64,000 bases of DNA, taken from the NCBI GenBank assembly GCA_027484055.1, contig JAIXQH010000014.1, positions 124,001-188,000 of the forward strand. The letters run 5' to 3'. Positions 47,071-54,437 of the stretch are shown in pieces. The notes beneath the pieces were generated by a model. That model saw only the letters and a program-made list of their open reading frames with translations, ran no database searches and was not told the origin of the DNA. Position numbers and translations under genes: made by a program. Source of the stretch: Verrucomicrobiaceae bacterium. GTDB taxonomy: Bacteria > Verrucomicrobiota > Verrucomicrobiia > Verrucomicrobiales > Akkermansiaceae. The first letter of the stretch is position 1. Each line of letters begins with the position of its first letter.

Positions 47071-48855
47071 TCATGCTTTGCCGTAAAGTGGCCCGTAGTT
47101 CGCGCAAGCGCGGAAGTCGGCGCCCTCCAGATCCGCTGTACCGAATGCGGTCCAGGCGCTCGGACGGAAGACCCGTTCCTCGGCAATGTTGTGCATGTAA
47201 ACCGGGATGCGCAGCATGGAGGCCAGTGTCAGATAGAGGTGGCCTACGTGGCCGCAGGTCATCACGCAGTGGTTGGCGCCCCAGTGGTTCATGACTTCAT
47301 AGGCGCTGACGAAGGCTCCCTTGCCGGTGAGGATCGGTGCGAACCAGGTGGTCGGCCAGGTGGGGTTGGTGCGTTGGTCGAGCGCGTCGTGCACGTCTTC
47401 CGGCAGGTCCACCGTGTAGCCTTCCGCGACTTGAAGCGCCGGGCCGAGTCCGTCCACCAGGTTCAGGCGAATCATTGTGGCCGGCATGCCGCCGCGGGTG
47501 CGGAAGCGAGTGCTGAGGCCGCCACCGGGGAAATATTCGGTGATGGAGGGATGCCAGGTGGTGGCCTTGAGACATTTTTCCACTTCCGCGTCTGTGATTT
47601 CCCAGAAGGGTTTCATCGTCGGCTTGCCGGTGGCATCCGTTTGCTCACCGGTGCCGTCGAGGGCGGCGGGTCCGGAATTGATCAGGTGGAGGATGCCGTC
47701 GCCCACGAGCGGATGGCTGAAGGATTTGCCGCTGGCCGTCTTGATCGCATCGGTGCTCCAGTAGGTGCGGAGGTCGGCGAAGATCTGGGCGGTATTGGTG
47801 AGCAGGTAGCCGAAGAGCATGCTGGCACCGTTGAGCGCGTCGTTTTCCGTGGCGACGATGTAGGGAGCGCGCTTGCCGTTCCAGTCGAAGGAGGAATTGA
47901 GGATGGCTTCGAGGAAATCCCCGTTCGGGAAATGGTCGGTCCACTGGCGCTGGCCCTGGAAGCCGGAAACGAGGGCGTTGTGTCCGTGTGCCTGCTCGCC
48001 GAGTCCCATTTCCTTGAGCTTCGGATTACCGGTCATGAGGTCGCGGGCGATGAGTGCCATCTTCACGCTGTCTTCCCATTCCTTGTCGATTTGCTCACGC
48101 GAGCGGGTGGTGGCGGGGGAGTTGTAGTCCTTTCCTTCCGGGCAGTTTTTCTTCACCCAGGCGAGGGCTCTTTGGTATTCGTCGGGGTCATACTGGCCCT
48201 TCGCCATGCGACCGGCGAGTTCGGTCATGTCGATGGCCTCCACGCGCATTCCCAGCCATTTTTCCCACATTTTTGAATCAACTACCGATCCGGCGATGCC
48301 CATCGAAGTCCCGCCCATCGAGAGGTAGCTCTTGCCGCGCATCAGGGCGACGGCGAGCCCACACCGGACGAAGGAAAGTAACTTGCCGCGAACATCGGCG
48401 GGGATCTCGGTGTCACTGGCGGACTGCACGTCCTTTCCGTAAATCCCGAAGGCTGGTAGGCCCTTTTGCGTGTGGCCCGCCAGCACAGCGGCGAGGTAAA
48501 CGGCACCGGGCCGCTCGGTCCCGTTGAAGCCCCAGACCGCCTTGGGCAGGTGCGGGTCCATGTCCATCGTCTCTGAGCCGTAGCACCAGCAGGGGGTGAC
48601 GGTCAGTGAGACACCCACGTTGGAAGCCTTGAATTTGTCCGCACAATCGGCGGCTTCTCTCACGCCGCCGATGCAGGTGTCGGCGATGACGCACTCGACG
48701 GCTGTCCCGTCCGGATAGCGCAGCTCCTCCGCGATCAACGCCGCGACGGCTCGGGCCTGTTGCATGGTGCGCTCTTCGAGAGACTCGCGGACGCCGCCGA
48801 GGCGCCCGTCGATGGCGGGGCGAATGCCGATTTTTGGATACGTGGTTGGTTTCAT
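47071..48855 (-). CDS. fucI: L-fucose isomerase
   Basis: The start at 48855 gives [27 protein letters not shown], the standard FucI N-terminus, and 594 aa (E. coli enzyme 591); the track start at 48900 adds 15 residues. The metal-site blocks are all present: [12 protein letters not shown] (Glu), [12 protein letters not shown] (Asp) and [25 protein letters not shown] (His). The C-terminus has [10 protein letters not shown] and [15 protein letters not shown] as in E. coli. It converts L-fucose to L-fuculose (also D-arabinose to D-ribulose) in the cytoplasm using a divalent metal. It heads an operon with fucP and is divergent from the AraC-family gene across a 199-bp gap. Confidence 0.95.
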   Translation of the reverse strand: MKPTTYPKIGIRPAIDGRLGGVRESLEERTMQQARAVAALIAEELRYPDGTAVECVIADTCIGGVREAADCADKFKASNVGVSLTVTPCWCYGSETMDMDPHLPKAVWGFNGTERPGAVYLAAVLAGHTQKGLPAFGIYGKDVQSASDTEIPADVRGKLLSFVRCGLAVALMRGKSYLSMGGTSMGIAGSVVDSKMWEKWLGMRVEAIDMTELAGRMAKGQYDPDEYQRALAWVKKNCPEGKDYNSPATTRSREQIDKEWEDSVKMALIARDLMTGNPKLKEMGLGEQAHGHNALVSGFQGQRQWTDHFPNGDFLEAILNSSFDWNGKRAPYIVATENDALNGASMLFGYLLTNTAQIFADLRTYWSTDAIKTASGKSFSHPLVGDGILHLINSGPAALDGTGEQTDATGKPTMKPFWEITDAEVEKCLKATTWHPSITEYFPGGGLSTRFRTRGGMPATMIRLNLVDGLGPALQVAEGYTVDLPEDVHDALDQRTNPTWPTTWFAPILTGKGAFVSAYEVMNHWGANHCVMTCGHVGHLYLTLASMLRIPVYMHNIAEERVFRPSAWTAFGTADLEGADFRACANYGPLYGKA

Positions 48856-48871
48856 AAGAATGGATTTAGGT

Positions 48872-48885
48872 GACTCAATTGAGTC
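48872..48885. promoter_or_regulatory. 14-bp perfect palindrome upstream of fucI
   Basis: GACTCAATTGAGTC is a perfect inverted repeat 17 bp before the fucI start codon. The position would suit an operator of a dimeric repressor, or a hairpin in the leader. The direct-repeat sites A-E are absent here. Confidence 0.4.
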
Positions 48886-49054
48886 GAGGTATGGCAGCAT
48901 ACGCCGATTTGTCAGCTTGAAAGTTCAGCTACATAGGAAATCGGGGGATCTCCGGCACACGCGGCCATTCCGCTATCGGAGTGCATGAAGATTCTATGAT
49001 GAAATGACGATTATTGTCTTGAAGCAGATTCGTCAGTGGGCCTGAATCACCGCC

Positions 49055-49933
49055 ATGGAAAACGTCCAGACAGCGACTTCATTTGTGTCGCACGAGGTCG
49101 AGTCTTCGCGGTTGTTTTTCCTCGACCCGGGTGAAGACGAGAATTTCGCGGTCGTGTTTGGCGGGTTCGAACGCTGCTCTGCGGATTACCGAATCGACAG
49201 GCGCGAATTTCCTTGGTATGCGCTCGAATTCGTCTGTCGTGGTGCCGGTCGCCTCCGGATGGGAGAGGCGGATGTGGAGTTGGTGCCCGGGAGCTTCTTC
49301 GTTTATGGGCCGCTGCTTCCCCATACGATTGAAACGTCTCCCGATAGTCCACTCGGCAAATACTTCGTGGGATTTACCGGGACCGAAGTTCCGGAGTTTT
49401 TGGAGCATTTCGACCTGCGGCCCGGCTATATCTCACGCTGCGCCAAGGCCGAGCCGATCCGGCGGGCATTTGACACCTTGATCGACCGTGGAATCCGGAA
49501 GTCCAAGCTGGCGGGCCCGCTTTGTGCCACCATCACCCGCCAACTGCTGCTGATGTGCAGGGATGACGCCGCCGAACTCGTCAGTACCGACACCCCGGCT
49601 TACAGGACGTATTCCCGTGTAAGGGAGTTCATCGAGCGGAATTTCCTCACCCACACCACATTGGATGCCATCGCCAAGGCCTGCGATGCCGATGCTCCAT
49701 ACCTTTGCCGGCTGTTCGCCCGCTTTCACGACGAAAGTCCGTACCAGTCTCTAACCCGCCTGCGGATGGAGTATGCCTCCCGCATCCTGCTGGAAGGCGG
49801 GGCCTCGGTGAAATCGGTGGCGGCTGAGCTGGGTTTCAAGGATGCCTTCCACTTCTCCCGAGTTTTCAAATCCGTCCACCACGTTCCGCCTTCGCGCTTC
49901 CGGCAGTCCATGCACCTGCAATGGCCGACCTGA
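49055..49933 (+). CDS. AraC-family transcriptional regulator
   Basis: A 292-aa protein. Residues about 20-110 form a cupin-like sugar-sensing domain (FLDPGEDENFAVVFGGFERC, ...VELVPGSFFVYGPLLPHTIE). Residues about 185-288 are a two-part AraC helix-turn-helix: first HTH TTLDAIAKACDADAPYLCRLFARFH, second VKSVAAELGFKDAFHFSRVFKSVHHVPPSRFR. It is divergent from fucI-fucP and followed 65 bp later by the RbsD/FucU gene, so it is probably a fucose-responsive regulator. AraC-family proteins bind two half-sites about 21 bp apart, the spacing of sites A-E, making this the leading candidate for their regulator. That link is inference; another regulator outside the window could do it. Confidence 0.9.
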   Translation: MENVQTATSFVSHEVESSRLFFLDPGEDENFAVVFGGFERCSADYRIDRREFPWYALEFVCRGAGRLRMGEADVELVPGSFFVYGPLLPHTIETSPDSPLGKYFVGFTGTEVPEFLEHFDLRPGYISRCAKAEPIRRAFDTLIDRGIRKSKLAGPLCATITRQLLLMCRDDAAELVSTDTPAYRTYSRVREFIERNFLTHTTLDAIAKACDADAPYLCRLFARFHDESPYQSLTRLRMEYASRILLEGGASVKSVAAELGFKDAFHFSRVFKSVHHVPPSRFRQSMHLQWPT

Positions 49934-49998
49934 TGGTAGATTGACGAAATCATCCAGAACCGGAAGATAACCAAGAATTTCCAAACCAACTCCAAACC

Positions 49999-50388
49999 AT
50001 GCTACAAACAGGAATCCTCAACCCGCACGTGCTCGAACTTATCGCCCGGATCCGGCACACAAACACGCTGGTCATTGCAGACTGGGCGTTTCCCTACTGG
50101 CCCGAAATTGAAACGGTGGATATCTCGCTCACGCGTGGAATTCCCAGCGTGCTCGACGTGCTGGACCTACTGACTCCGGTCTTCAAAATCGGGCGGATCT
50201 GGCAGGCCGAGGAATTCACCGCGGTGAACAACGCGGAGACCGTCGCGCGTTTCGAAAAATCCTTCGGCCAGATCCCGTTGACCCGCGAGGCTCATGTGGA
50301 TTTCAAAAAGCGCGTACCCCACGCCATCGGATTGATTCGGACGGGAGATGCGACGCTCTACGGCAACATCATCCTCGAATCCGAATAA
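49999..50388 (+). CDS. RbsD/FucU-family sugar mutarotase
   Basis: A 129-aa protein with the RbsD/FucU pattern: TGILNPHVLELIARIRHTNTLVIADWAFPYW with the conserved His and Asp, LTRGIPSVLDVLDLL, and the C-terminal IRTGDATLYGNIILES. The family interconverts anomers or ring forms of sugars, feeding the correct form to the next enzyme. TGILN and LTxGIPS are closer to RbsD (ribose pyranase) than to E. coli FucU, but the neighbouring fucI and fucP favour fucose. No strong Shine-Dalgarno is seen upstream. It probably shares a transcript with the AraC-family gene, 65 bp before it. Confidence 0.85.
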   Translation: MLQTGILNPHVLELIARIRHTNTLVIADWAFPYWPEIETVDISLTRGIPSVLDVLDLLTPVFKIGRIWQAEEFTAVNNAETVARFEKSFGQIPLTREAHVDFKKRVPHAIGLIRTGDATLYGNIILESE

Positions 50389-50712
50389 ACTTCATTCGAC
50401 CGGTGGCGGTCATAAGCGTCGCGTTGATCGGTGGTTGATATCAATGATTTCCTTAGCTTGATGGCCGTGCCCGATGCATCGGTATCGAGACCATTGGATC
50501 AGACCTTCGGTTTTGCTTCTAATCATTCGCGGTTGGTGTTTTCCCCCTGTAGCGTCGCGTCTGTGACCGTCGCAAGCCACCCTCACCCGCCGGAGGCTCT
50601 GAGGAAGGTGGAAAGTCGATCGTTGATCGGAAGATTGATGCCGGAAAGATTCCGCAGCAACCCCGGAAGATCCGGCTTTCGCTCTCCCAGTCTTTCCGCT
50701 TGTCTAATCCCT
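50389..50712. other. Spacer before the HNH gene
   Basis: A 324-bp spacer. The HNH gene frame is open back to 50431, but the upstream part is Pro-, Ser- and Arg-rich without domain character, so most of it is treated as non-coding. An in-frame ATG at 50638 is an alternative start. No operator copy or repeat was recognised. Confidence 0.4.
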
Positions 50713-51612
50713 GTGCTCCACGCTGCCGCCATCGAACGCCTCTACGACCTCAATGTCGGCATCATCGGCGTGAGTGGGGAGCGGCACGAGCGGCCGCACA
50801 AGCCCTTGCTGCTGCTCGCCACCTTCGATCTCATCGACGAGGGGCTGGCCACTCCCGAGCGCATTCCGTGGTGCCAAGAACTCCGCGACCGCTTCACAAG
50901 CCGCTTCAATCTCGTCAGGAAACACGACGATAAAAATACGCCGGACAATCCTTTCCACTTCTTGCAATCCGAGGGTTTCTGGCAGGCATGGAAGGAACAA
51001 AACGGCAAGTCCCGCCCGGTCGATGCACCACCGCTGGCTCGCGATTTCGGCCAAGTCTTCGCCCGCTTCACCGATGGTTTCCAATACCTCGTCGCCCTCT
51101 CTGCCAACCGCCAGCTCATGCGCGAGGCCCTGATCTCCCGGTATTTCCCTAATCTTCTCTCTTCCATCCCACCGTCCACCATCCCCGATCTACGATCCCG
51201 CGTAGCGGAAGAGCCTCTGGAATACGGCCGTTCTCCTGCATTTCGCCTCAAGATCGTGGAAATCTACGACCACCAATGCGCCGCCTGTGGCCTTCGTATC
51301 AAGCTTCCTGCCGGAAACGACGTCTCCTTCATTGACGCCGCCCATCTCATCCCGTTTTCGGTCAGTCAGAACGATCATCCCACCAACGGCCTCGCGCTTT
51401 GCAAAAACCATCACTGGGCGATGGACCGCAATTTGATTGCTCCATGCCCGGATCACCACTGGCACGTTTCCAAGATCCTCGATCCCCGACGGTCCACGGG
51501 AGAGAAAGAGCTCGCTGCCCTATCTGGCCAAGTATTGCTGCTCCCGCAGGATGAAGCTTTCCACCCCGATGCGGATGGGTTGAAGTGGCGGTGTGAACAA
51601 CTGATTGCGTGA
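50713..51612 (+). CDS. HNH endonuclease, COG3440-like
   Basis: The best domain start is GTG at 50713 (VLHAAAIERLYDLNVG), giving about 299 aa; ATG at 50638 or the track start at 50431 would lengthen it. The N-terminal half has RPHKPLLLLATFDLIDEG and HFLQSEGFWQAW, as in predicted restriction endonucleases of the COG3440 type. The C-terminal HNH_2 domain shows CAACGLRI, IDAAHLIPFSVSQNDHPTNG, and CKNHHWAMDRNLI with the metal-binding His and Cys residues. It is likely a DNA-cutting enzyme of a restriction or defence system, but no methyltransferase is adjacent. It converges on a second HNH gene. Confidence 0.82.
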   Translation: MLHAAAIERLYDLNVGIIGVSGERHERPHKPLLLLATFDLIDEGLATPERIPWCQELRDRFTSRFNLVRKHDDKNTPDNPFHFLQSEGFWQAWKEQNGKSRPVDAPPLARDFGQVFARFTDGFQYLVALSANRQLMREALISRYFPNLLSSIPPSTIPDLRSRVAEEPLEYGRSPAFRLKIVEIYDHQCAACGLRIKLPAGNDVSFIDAAHLIPFSVSQNDHPTNGLALCKNHHWAMDRNLIAPCPDHHWHVSKILDPRRSTGEKELAALSGQVLLLPQDEAFHPDADGLKWRCEQLIA

Positions 51613-51687
51613 CGTGCGCTGGGTGTGATTTTGACCACTTCTTGACTCATTCTCCATAGACCTCGCGGCGATTTCAGCATGGACTTT

Positions 51688-51709
51688 GAGTCATGCCGAA
51701 ACATGACTC
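51688..51709. terminator. Hairpin between convergent HNH genes
   Basis: GAGTCATG and CATGACTC form perfect 8-bp arms around a CCGAAA loop. It lies in the 155-bp gap between the two convergent HNH stops. There is no clear T run, so a bidirectional terminator is suggested by position only. Confidence 0.35.
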
Positions 51710-51767
51710 CCTTCTTGCCTCTCTGGGGCAAAACGTCCGCCAGACATACTTTCACCAACCCATCGTA

Positions 51768-52559
51768 TTAACAGATCAACAATTTCCTGTGTGCGCTTAG
51801 GAATGACATTTCTGGATGAGTGCCGTCCTCTGGCAAAATTAGCGACTGTCCTTCATAGCGTTCAAAATGATGGACCACCGCCTCGCGGGGCAGGGTGGTT
51901 TTCAACTTCTTCGACAAGACGAGACACAGATCGTCGTCGAAGCCGATGAGGTGCTGGTCGAACGCTGCGTCATGGAGGCGATTCAGACAGATTCCATTGC
52001 TGACATTGAGGCGTTCCGTTTCATGATCGCGCCATGGGAGAATGTGAGAGGCGATGAGGAGTTCCCGAATCGGAAGGCCGGTAATGGCGCAGCGGTTGTC
52101 GTAATTGTTGAGAACGATGTTCCGGAAGTAGTCCTGACCCCGGCGCTGTTTTGTGAGGCGAATCGTCTCAGTTTCACCGGTTGGAGGTCGGGCGATTTTG
52201 CGGATGCCGGTGCCGGGGATGACTTCGGTGGTCTCGGAATCCGCTTCCACGAATAGAGCATCGAAGCGTTCTTGGCTGAGCGGGACGAGTTCGACTGGGT
52301 TTTGGTGGAACTCGTCCCAGACTTCACGGTCGAGGTTGCTGGCACCCGGCAGGCCGACGATTCCGCGAAATTGTAGAACGGGATCGAAGGAGGCAAGATT
52401 GCCCAATTTCATAGAGACGCTCGACGGTGTGCGGCCCATGCGATTGGCAAGTTCAATGATCACGGGTTGGCGTGAGCTGATCTTACCAAACGGGATCTTA
52501 TGATAGAGATTGAGAACGATGAGAAGTTGATCTCTAGTCCAGCGTTTTCCGGCAGCCAT
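51768..52559 (-). CDS. HNH endonuclease (HNH_2 type)
   Basis: The start at 52559 (MAAGKRWTRDQLLIVLNLYHKIPFGK) gives 263 aa; the track start at 52601 adds 14 residues. The N-terminal region (RQPVIIELANRMGRTPSSVSMKLGNLASFDP) looks like a small helical DNA-recognition domain. The C-terminal HNH_2 domain reads DYFRNIVLNNYDNRCAITGLP, ASHILPWRDH, LNVSNGICLNRLHDAAFD. It is a different branch from the gene at 50713, since the N-terminal halves do not match. It is probably a restriction or defence nuclease. The two small genes at 52674 start divergently from it, about 115 bp away. Confidence 0.82.
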   Translation of the reverse strand: MAAGKRWTRDQLLIVLNLYHKIPFGKISSRQPVIIELANRMGRTPSSVSMKLGNLASFDPVLQFRGIVGLPGASNLDREVWDEFHQNPVELVPLSQERFDALFVEADSETTEVIPGTGIRKIARPPTGETETIRLTKQRRGQDYFRNIVLNNYDNRCAITGLPIRELLIASHILPWRDHETERLNVSNGICLNRLHDAAFDQHLIGFDDDLCLVLSKKLKTTLPREAVVHHFERYEGQSLILPEDGTHPEMSFLSAHRKLLIC

Positions 52560-52673
52560 GGGAGAGTAAATGCTGAAAGCCGAGTGAGCGCCAGCGAACA
52601 TTCATCATTTGCGCAGCCAGACCGCTTGGACGGAGGGGAACGGAGTCAAACGTTTAGTAACTGAAATAGGAAA

Positions 52674-52970
52674 ATGGCGAAAATCCCGCTTGTCTTGCGT
52701 GAGGAACCTGGCCAGGTATTTTTACCAGTTATGGTAAAACGCTACCGAATCGAGCTGGACGAACATGATTGGGGGCAGCTTCTGGATGGATTGGAGTGCC
52801 GCGCGGAATCATGGAGACGCAATGCCGAGTACCTGCGGACGGAGGAGATGCCGGAGGGCGAGTTTTTTGTCATTGAGGAGCACAGCGACGAGGAAGAGGC
52901 GGAGGAGATCGCGGCACGTTACAAGGAGATCATCAAAAACATCCGAAGCCAGATGGAGGTGCAGCCATGA
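52674..52970 (+). CDS. Small acidic protein of unknown function
   Basis: A 98-aa protein I cannot assign. The core reads YRIELDEHDWGQLLDGLECRAESWRRNAEYL, followed by a Glu-rich segment and a C-terminal amphipathic helix (AARYKEIIKNIRSQM). Met20 at 52731 is an alternative start. An AGGA lies just before the chosen ATG. Its stop overlaps the start of the next gene (ATGA), so the two are translated together and probably interact or act in one process. Its position next to HNH nucleases suggests accessory-element cargo. Confidence 0.65.
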   Translation: MAKIPLVLREEPGQVFLPVMVKRYRIELDEHDWGQLLDGLECRAESWRRNAEYLRTEEMPEGEFFVIEEHSDEEEAEEIAARYKEIIKNIRSQMEVQP

Positions 52971-53269
52971 ACCGGCATGGTTACTGCATTTTCATCGATA
53001 CTCTTTGTCAGGGAGCGGTTCCGTCTGTGACTGAAATCTTACCGGATGATCCCGACCATGCCGAAGGACGGATTTGCGTTTTCCAAACAGAACTGGAAGC
53101 GCAGCGAGAGATTGCCGATTTTATGATGACACGGCTGCAAGAGTTTCTCGATGGAGAGCGTGATTTTGAGGATGCGATCACGGTGGAAGAATATGTCGTC
53201 GCGGTTGAAGTGTTACCCGACGGGACGATTATTGAAGCGAGTGGGAAGTGTGATTTATCCAGAGTCTGA
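52967..53269 (+). CDS. Small protein of unknown function, coupled to 52674 gene
   Basis: A 100-aa acidic protein with alternating strand and helix character (YCIFIDTLCQG, ICVFQTELEAQREIADFMMTRLQEFL, EEYVVAVEVLPDGTIIEASG). No family was recognised. It overlaps the gene before it by 4 bp (ATGA), a sign of coupled translation and a likely functional pair. Its last codons overlap the end of a minus-strand vsr-like remnant. Confidence 0.6.
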   Translation: MNRHGYCIFIDTLCQGAVPSVTEILPDDPDHAEGRICVFQTELEAQREIADFMMTRLQEFLDGERDFEDAITVEEYVVAVEVLPDGTIIEASGKCDLSRV

Positions 53270-53284
53270 ACCGACGAGAGCAGG

Positions 53285-53380
53285 GAGACGCCAGTAGAGG
53301 TCGAGGAGCGAGTTTTCGTTGCGGAGATCGCGTTGCGGGTTGCCATGGATCTTTTCCATCCAGAAGGCGTTGCGGGATTC
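53285..53380 (-). pseudogene. Remnant of a Vsr-type endonuclease
   Basis: The minus-strand frame reads SRNAFWMEKIHGNPQRDLRN and then ENSLLDLYWR. Vsr mismatch endonucleases have the pattern FWxxKixxNxxRDxrNxxxLxxxGWR. Only about 33 residues are recognisable. The conserved N-terminal catalytic Asp region and the WECE end are missing, so this is a fragment. It sits beside two HNH nuclease genes. Confidence 0.5.
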
Positions 53381-53518
53381 CCGCAAAGAAAGACGCAAGA
53401 CTGGAGAGCGGGCGCGAAGAGGGGGGAGTGAGGAGCCGTCGCCGCTGCGCTTCCTGTCGTCGCCTTCGGCTGCGCCGGGATGAATTGCCGAGAATTTTTG
53501 AATGGAAGAGGAGATTTT

Positions 53519-53605
53519 TTTAACCGCAGATGTCGCAGAGAACGCAGAGAGGGAGAAGTGAATTTTGATCCTTCGTGCTCTTCGTGTTCTTTGTGGTTCA
53601 TGCAT
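53519..53605. repeat. Dispersed intergenic repeat (NHKEHEEHE type)
   Basis: On the minus strand this segment would encode NHKEHEEHEG followed by LRSLRHLRLKK, because it contains CTCTTCGTGTTCTTTGTGG and ACCGCAGATGTCGCAGAG. I recognise this pair as a dispersed non-coding repeat common in Verrucomicrobia and Planctomycetes. A third piece, CCGCGTTCATCTGCGTGCAT, follows at about 53653. Confidence 0.55.
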
Positions 53606-53613
53606 CATCTCAT

Positions 53614-53635
53614 GAAGCGACAGGAGTGTCGCTTC
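53614..53635. repeat. Palindromic element GAAGCGACA-GGAG-TGTCGCTTC
   Basis: Nine-base perfect arms around a GGAG tetraloop, embedded among other repeats in a gene-free spacer. It is likely a small dispersed palindrome (REP-like) rather than a terminator, as it has no T run. Confidence 0.5.
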
Positions 53636-53741
53636 TCCTTATCTTGACTCTAATCCGCGTTCATCTGCGTGCATCGGTGGTTCTCTTCATCTTTCTGGAC
53701 GGCTCGTAGCCTCCGGCGGGAGAAGGGGGAGGTGCGACGGT

Positions 53742-53759
53742 CGTAGACACACCTCTACG
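53742..53759. repeat. Palindromic element CGTAGA-CACACC-TCTACG
   Basis: Perfect 6-bp arms around a 6-nt loop. A related GTGTCTACG in the other orientation occurs about 100 bp downstream. The rest of 53270-53930 shows no gene beyond the vsr-like remnant. Confidence 0.4.
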
Positions 53760-53930
53760 GCTGGGGCTGGAGCCGGGTGCGCTGCCGTTTCCCCCGCCGC
53801 GTTCCCCGAAGACTTCACTAGTCACCGCGACACCTGCGTTGCGGAGAGTGTCTACGCATTTTCTCGGCAGCGCCGATCTTGGATGCGCCTATTCAGCGAT
53901 TCTCCAACCCGGTGGTGGGGTCTTGGGCCT

Positions 53931-54083
53931 CTAGTTCCCGGTTTTTTTGATGGGATTCCGGACGCGGTACCCTTCGTCATGGGCGACGTAGCCGACGGCT
54001 GCACCGGCGGCGAGGGGGAGACACGAGGAGAGGCTGGAAATGCCCAAGGCGAGAAGAAGTAGTGTGAATAGGTGGAGTTTCAT
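53931..54083 (-). CDS. Small lipoprotein (50 aa), not in the ORF track
   Basis: The minus strand from CAT at 54081-54083 encodes MKLHLFTLLLLALGISSLSSC, a complete lipoprotein signal with lipobox LSSC. A short Gly/Ala segment (LPLAAGAAVGYVAHDEGYRV) and a basic tail follow to a TAG. Total 50 residues. The small size, lipobox and AAGAAVGY segment suggest a minor envelope lipoprotein of unknown role. It stands alone between two spacers and is divergent from the large secreted protein at 54438. Confidence 0.7.
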   Translation of the reverse strand: MKLHLFTLLLLALGISSLSSCLPLAAGAAVGYVAHDEGYRVRNPIKKTGN

Positions 54084-54437
54084 GATGGTTCGTAATCGAG
54101 TCGTGGGGTGTTGAAGGCGGTCGTCCGTCGATCAACTGAACTGACGATAGAGTGCGAAGTCCATCGAAGCCATGGGGTCTTTCCCTCATGCCTCGCGACG
54201 CTAGGGCTCTAGTAATGGCGAGCGAGTGGATAGTTTGGGCTCGAATCTCCAGCCACGATCCAATACGCAAGGACCTTGGGCGAACGACCGAAGGCGGTGT
54301 CGAGATAGCAACTCGCCGTCGGCATGTTTGGCCGGGTCAGCAGTGCGCGATACTCCAGCTTAGTCGTCGGTGTAGTCGCTTGTATCAAGGCTTTAAACAA
54401 CCTTGGCAGAATGCTCGGGGCCGCTAGACTCGCATCC
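54084..54437. other. Spacer upstream of the 981-aa secreted protein
   Basis: A 354-bp spacer with no recognisable gene; short ORFs on both strands lack domain character. Promoters for the divergent small lipoprotein and the secreted protein should lie here, but I could not pick a clear -35/-10 pair. Confidence 0.4.

Noticed and set aside
47191-48276. 361-aa plus-strand ORF opposite fucI
   Set aside because: FucI is unmistakable on the minus strand; this frame has no recognisable motif.
48886-49054. Tandem operator copy in the fucI-AraC divergent gap
   Set aside because: GACGATTATTG near 49003 resembles half a site, but there is no second copy at 21 bp and the CCCC end is missing.
53008-53601. 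197-aa minus-strand ORF starting MNHKEHEEHEG
   Set aside because: This is the usual false protein produced by a dispersed non-coding repeat, and it overlaps better-supported small genes.
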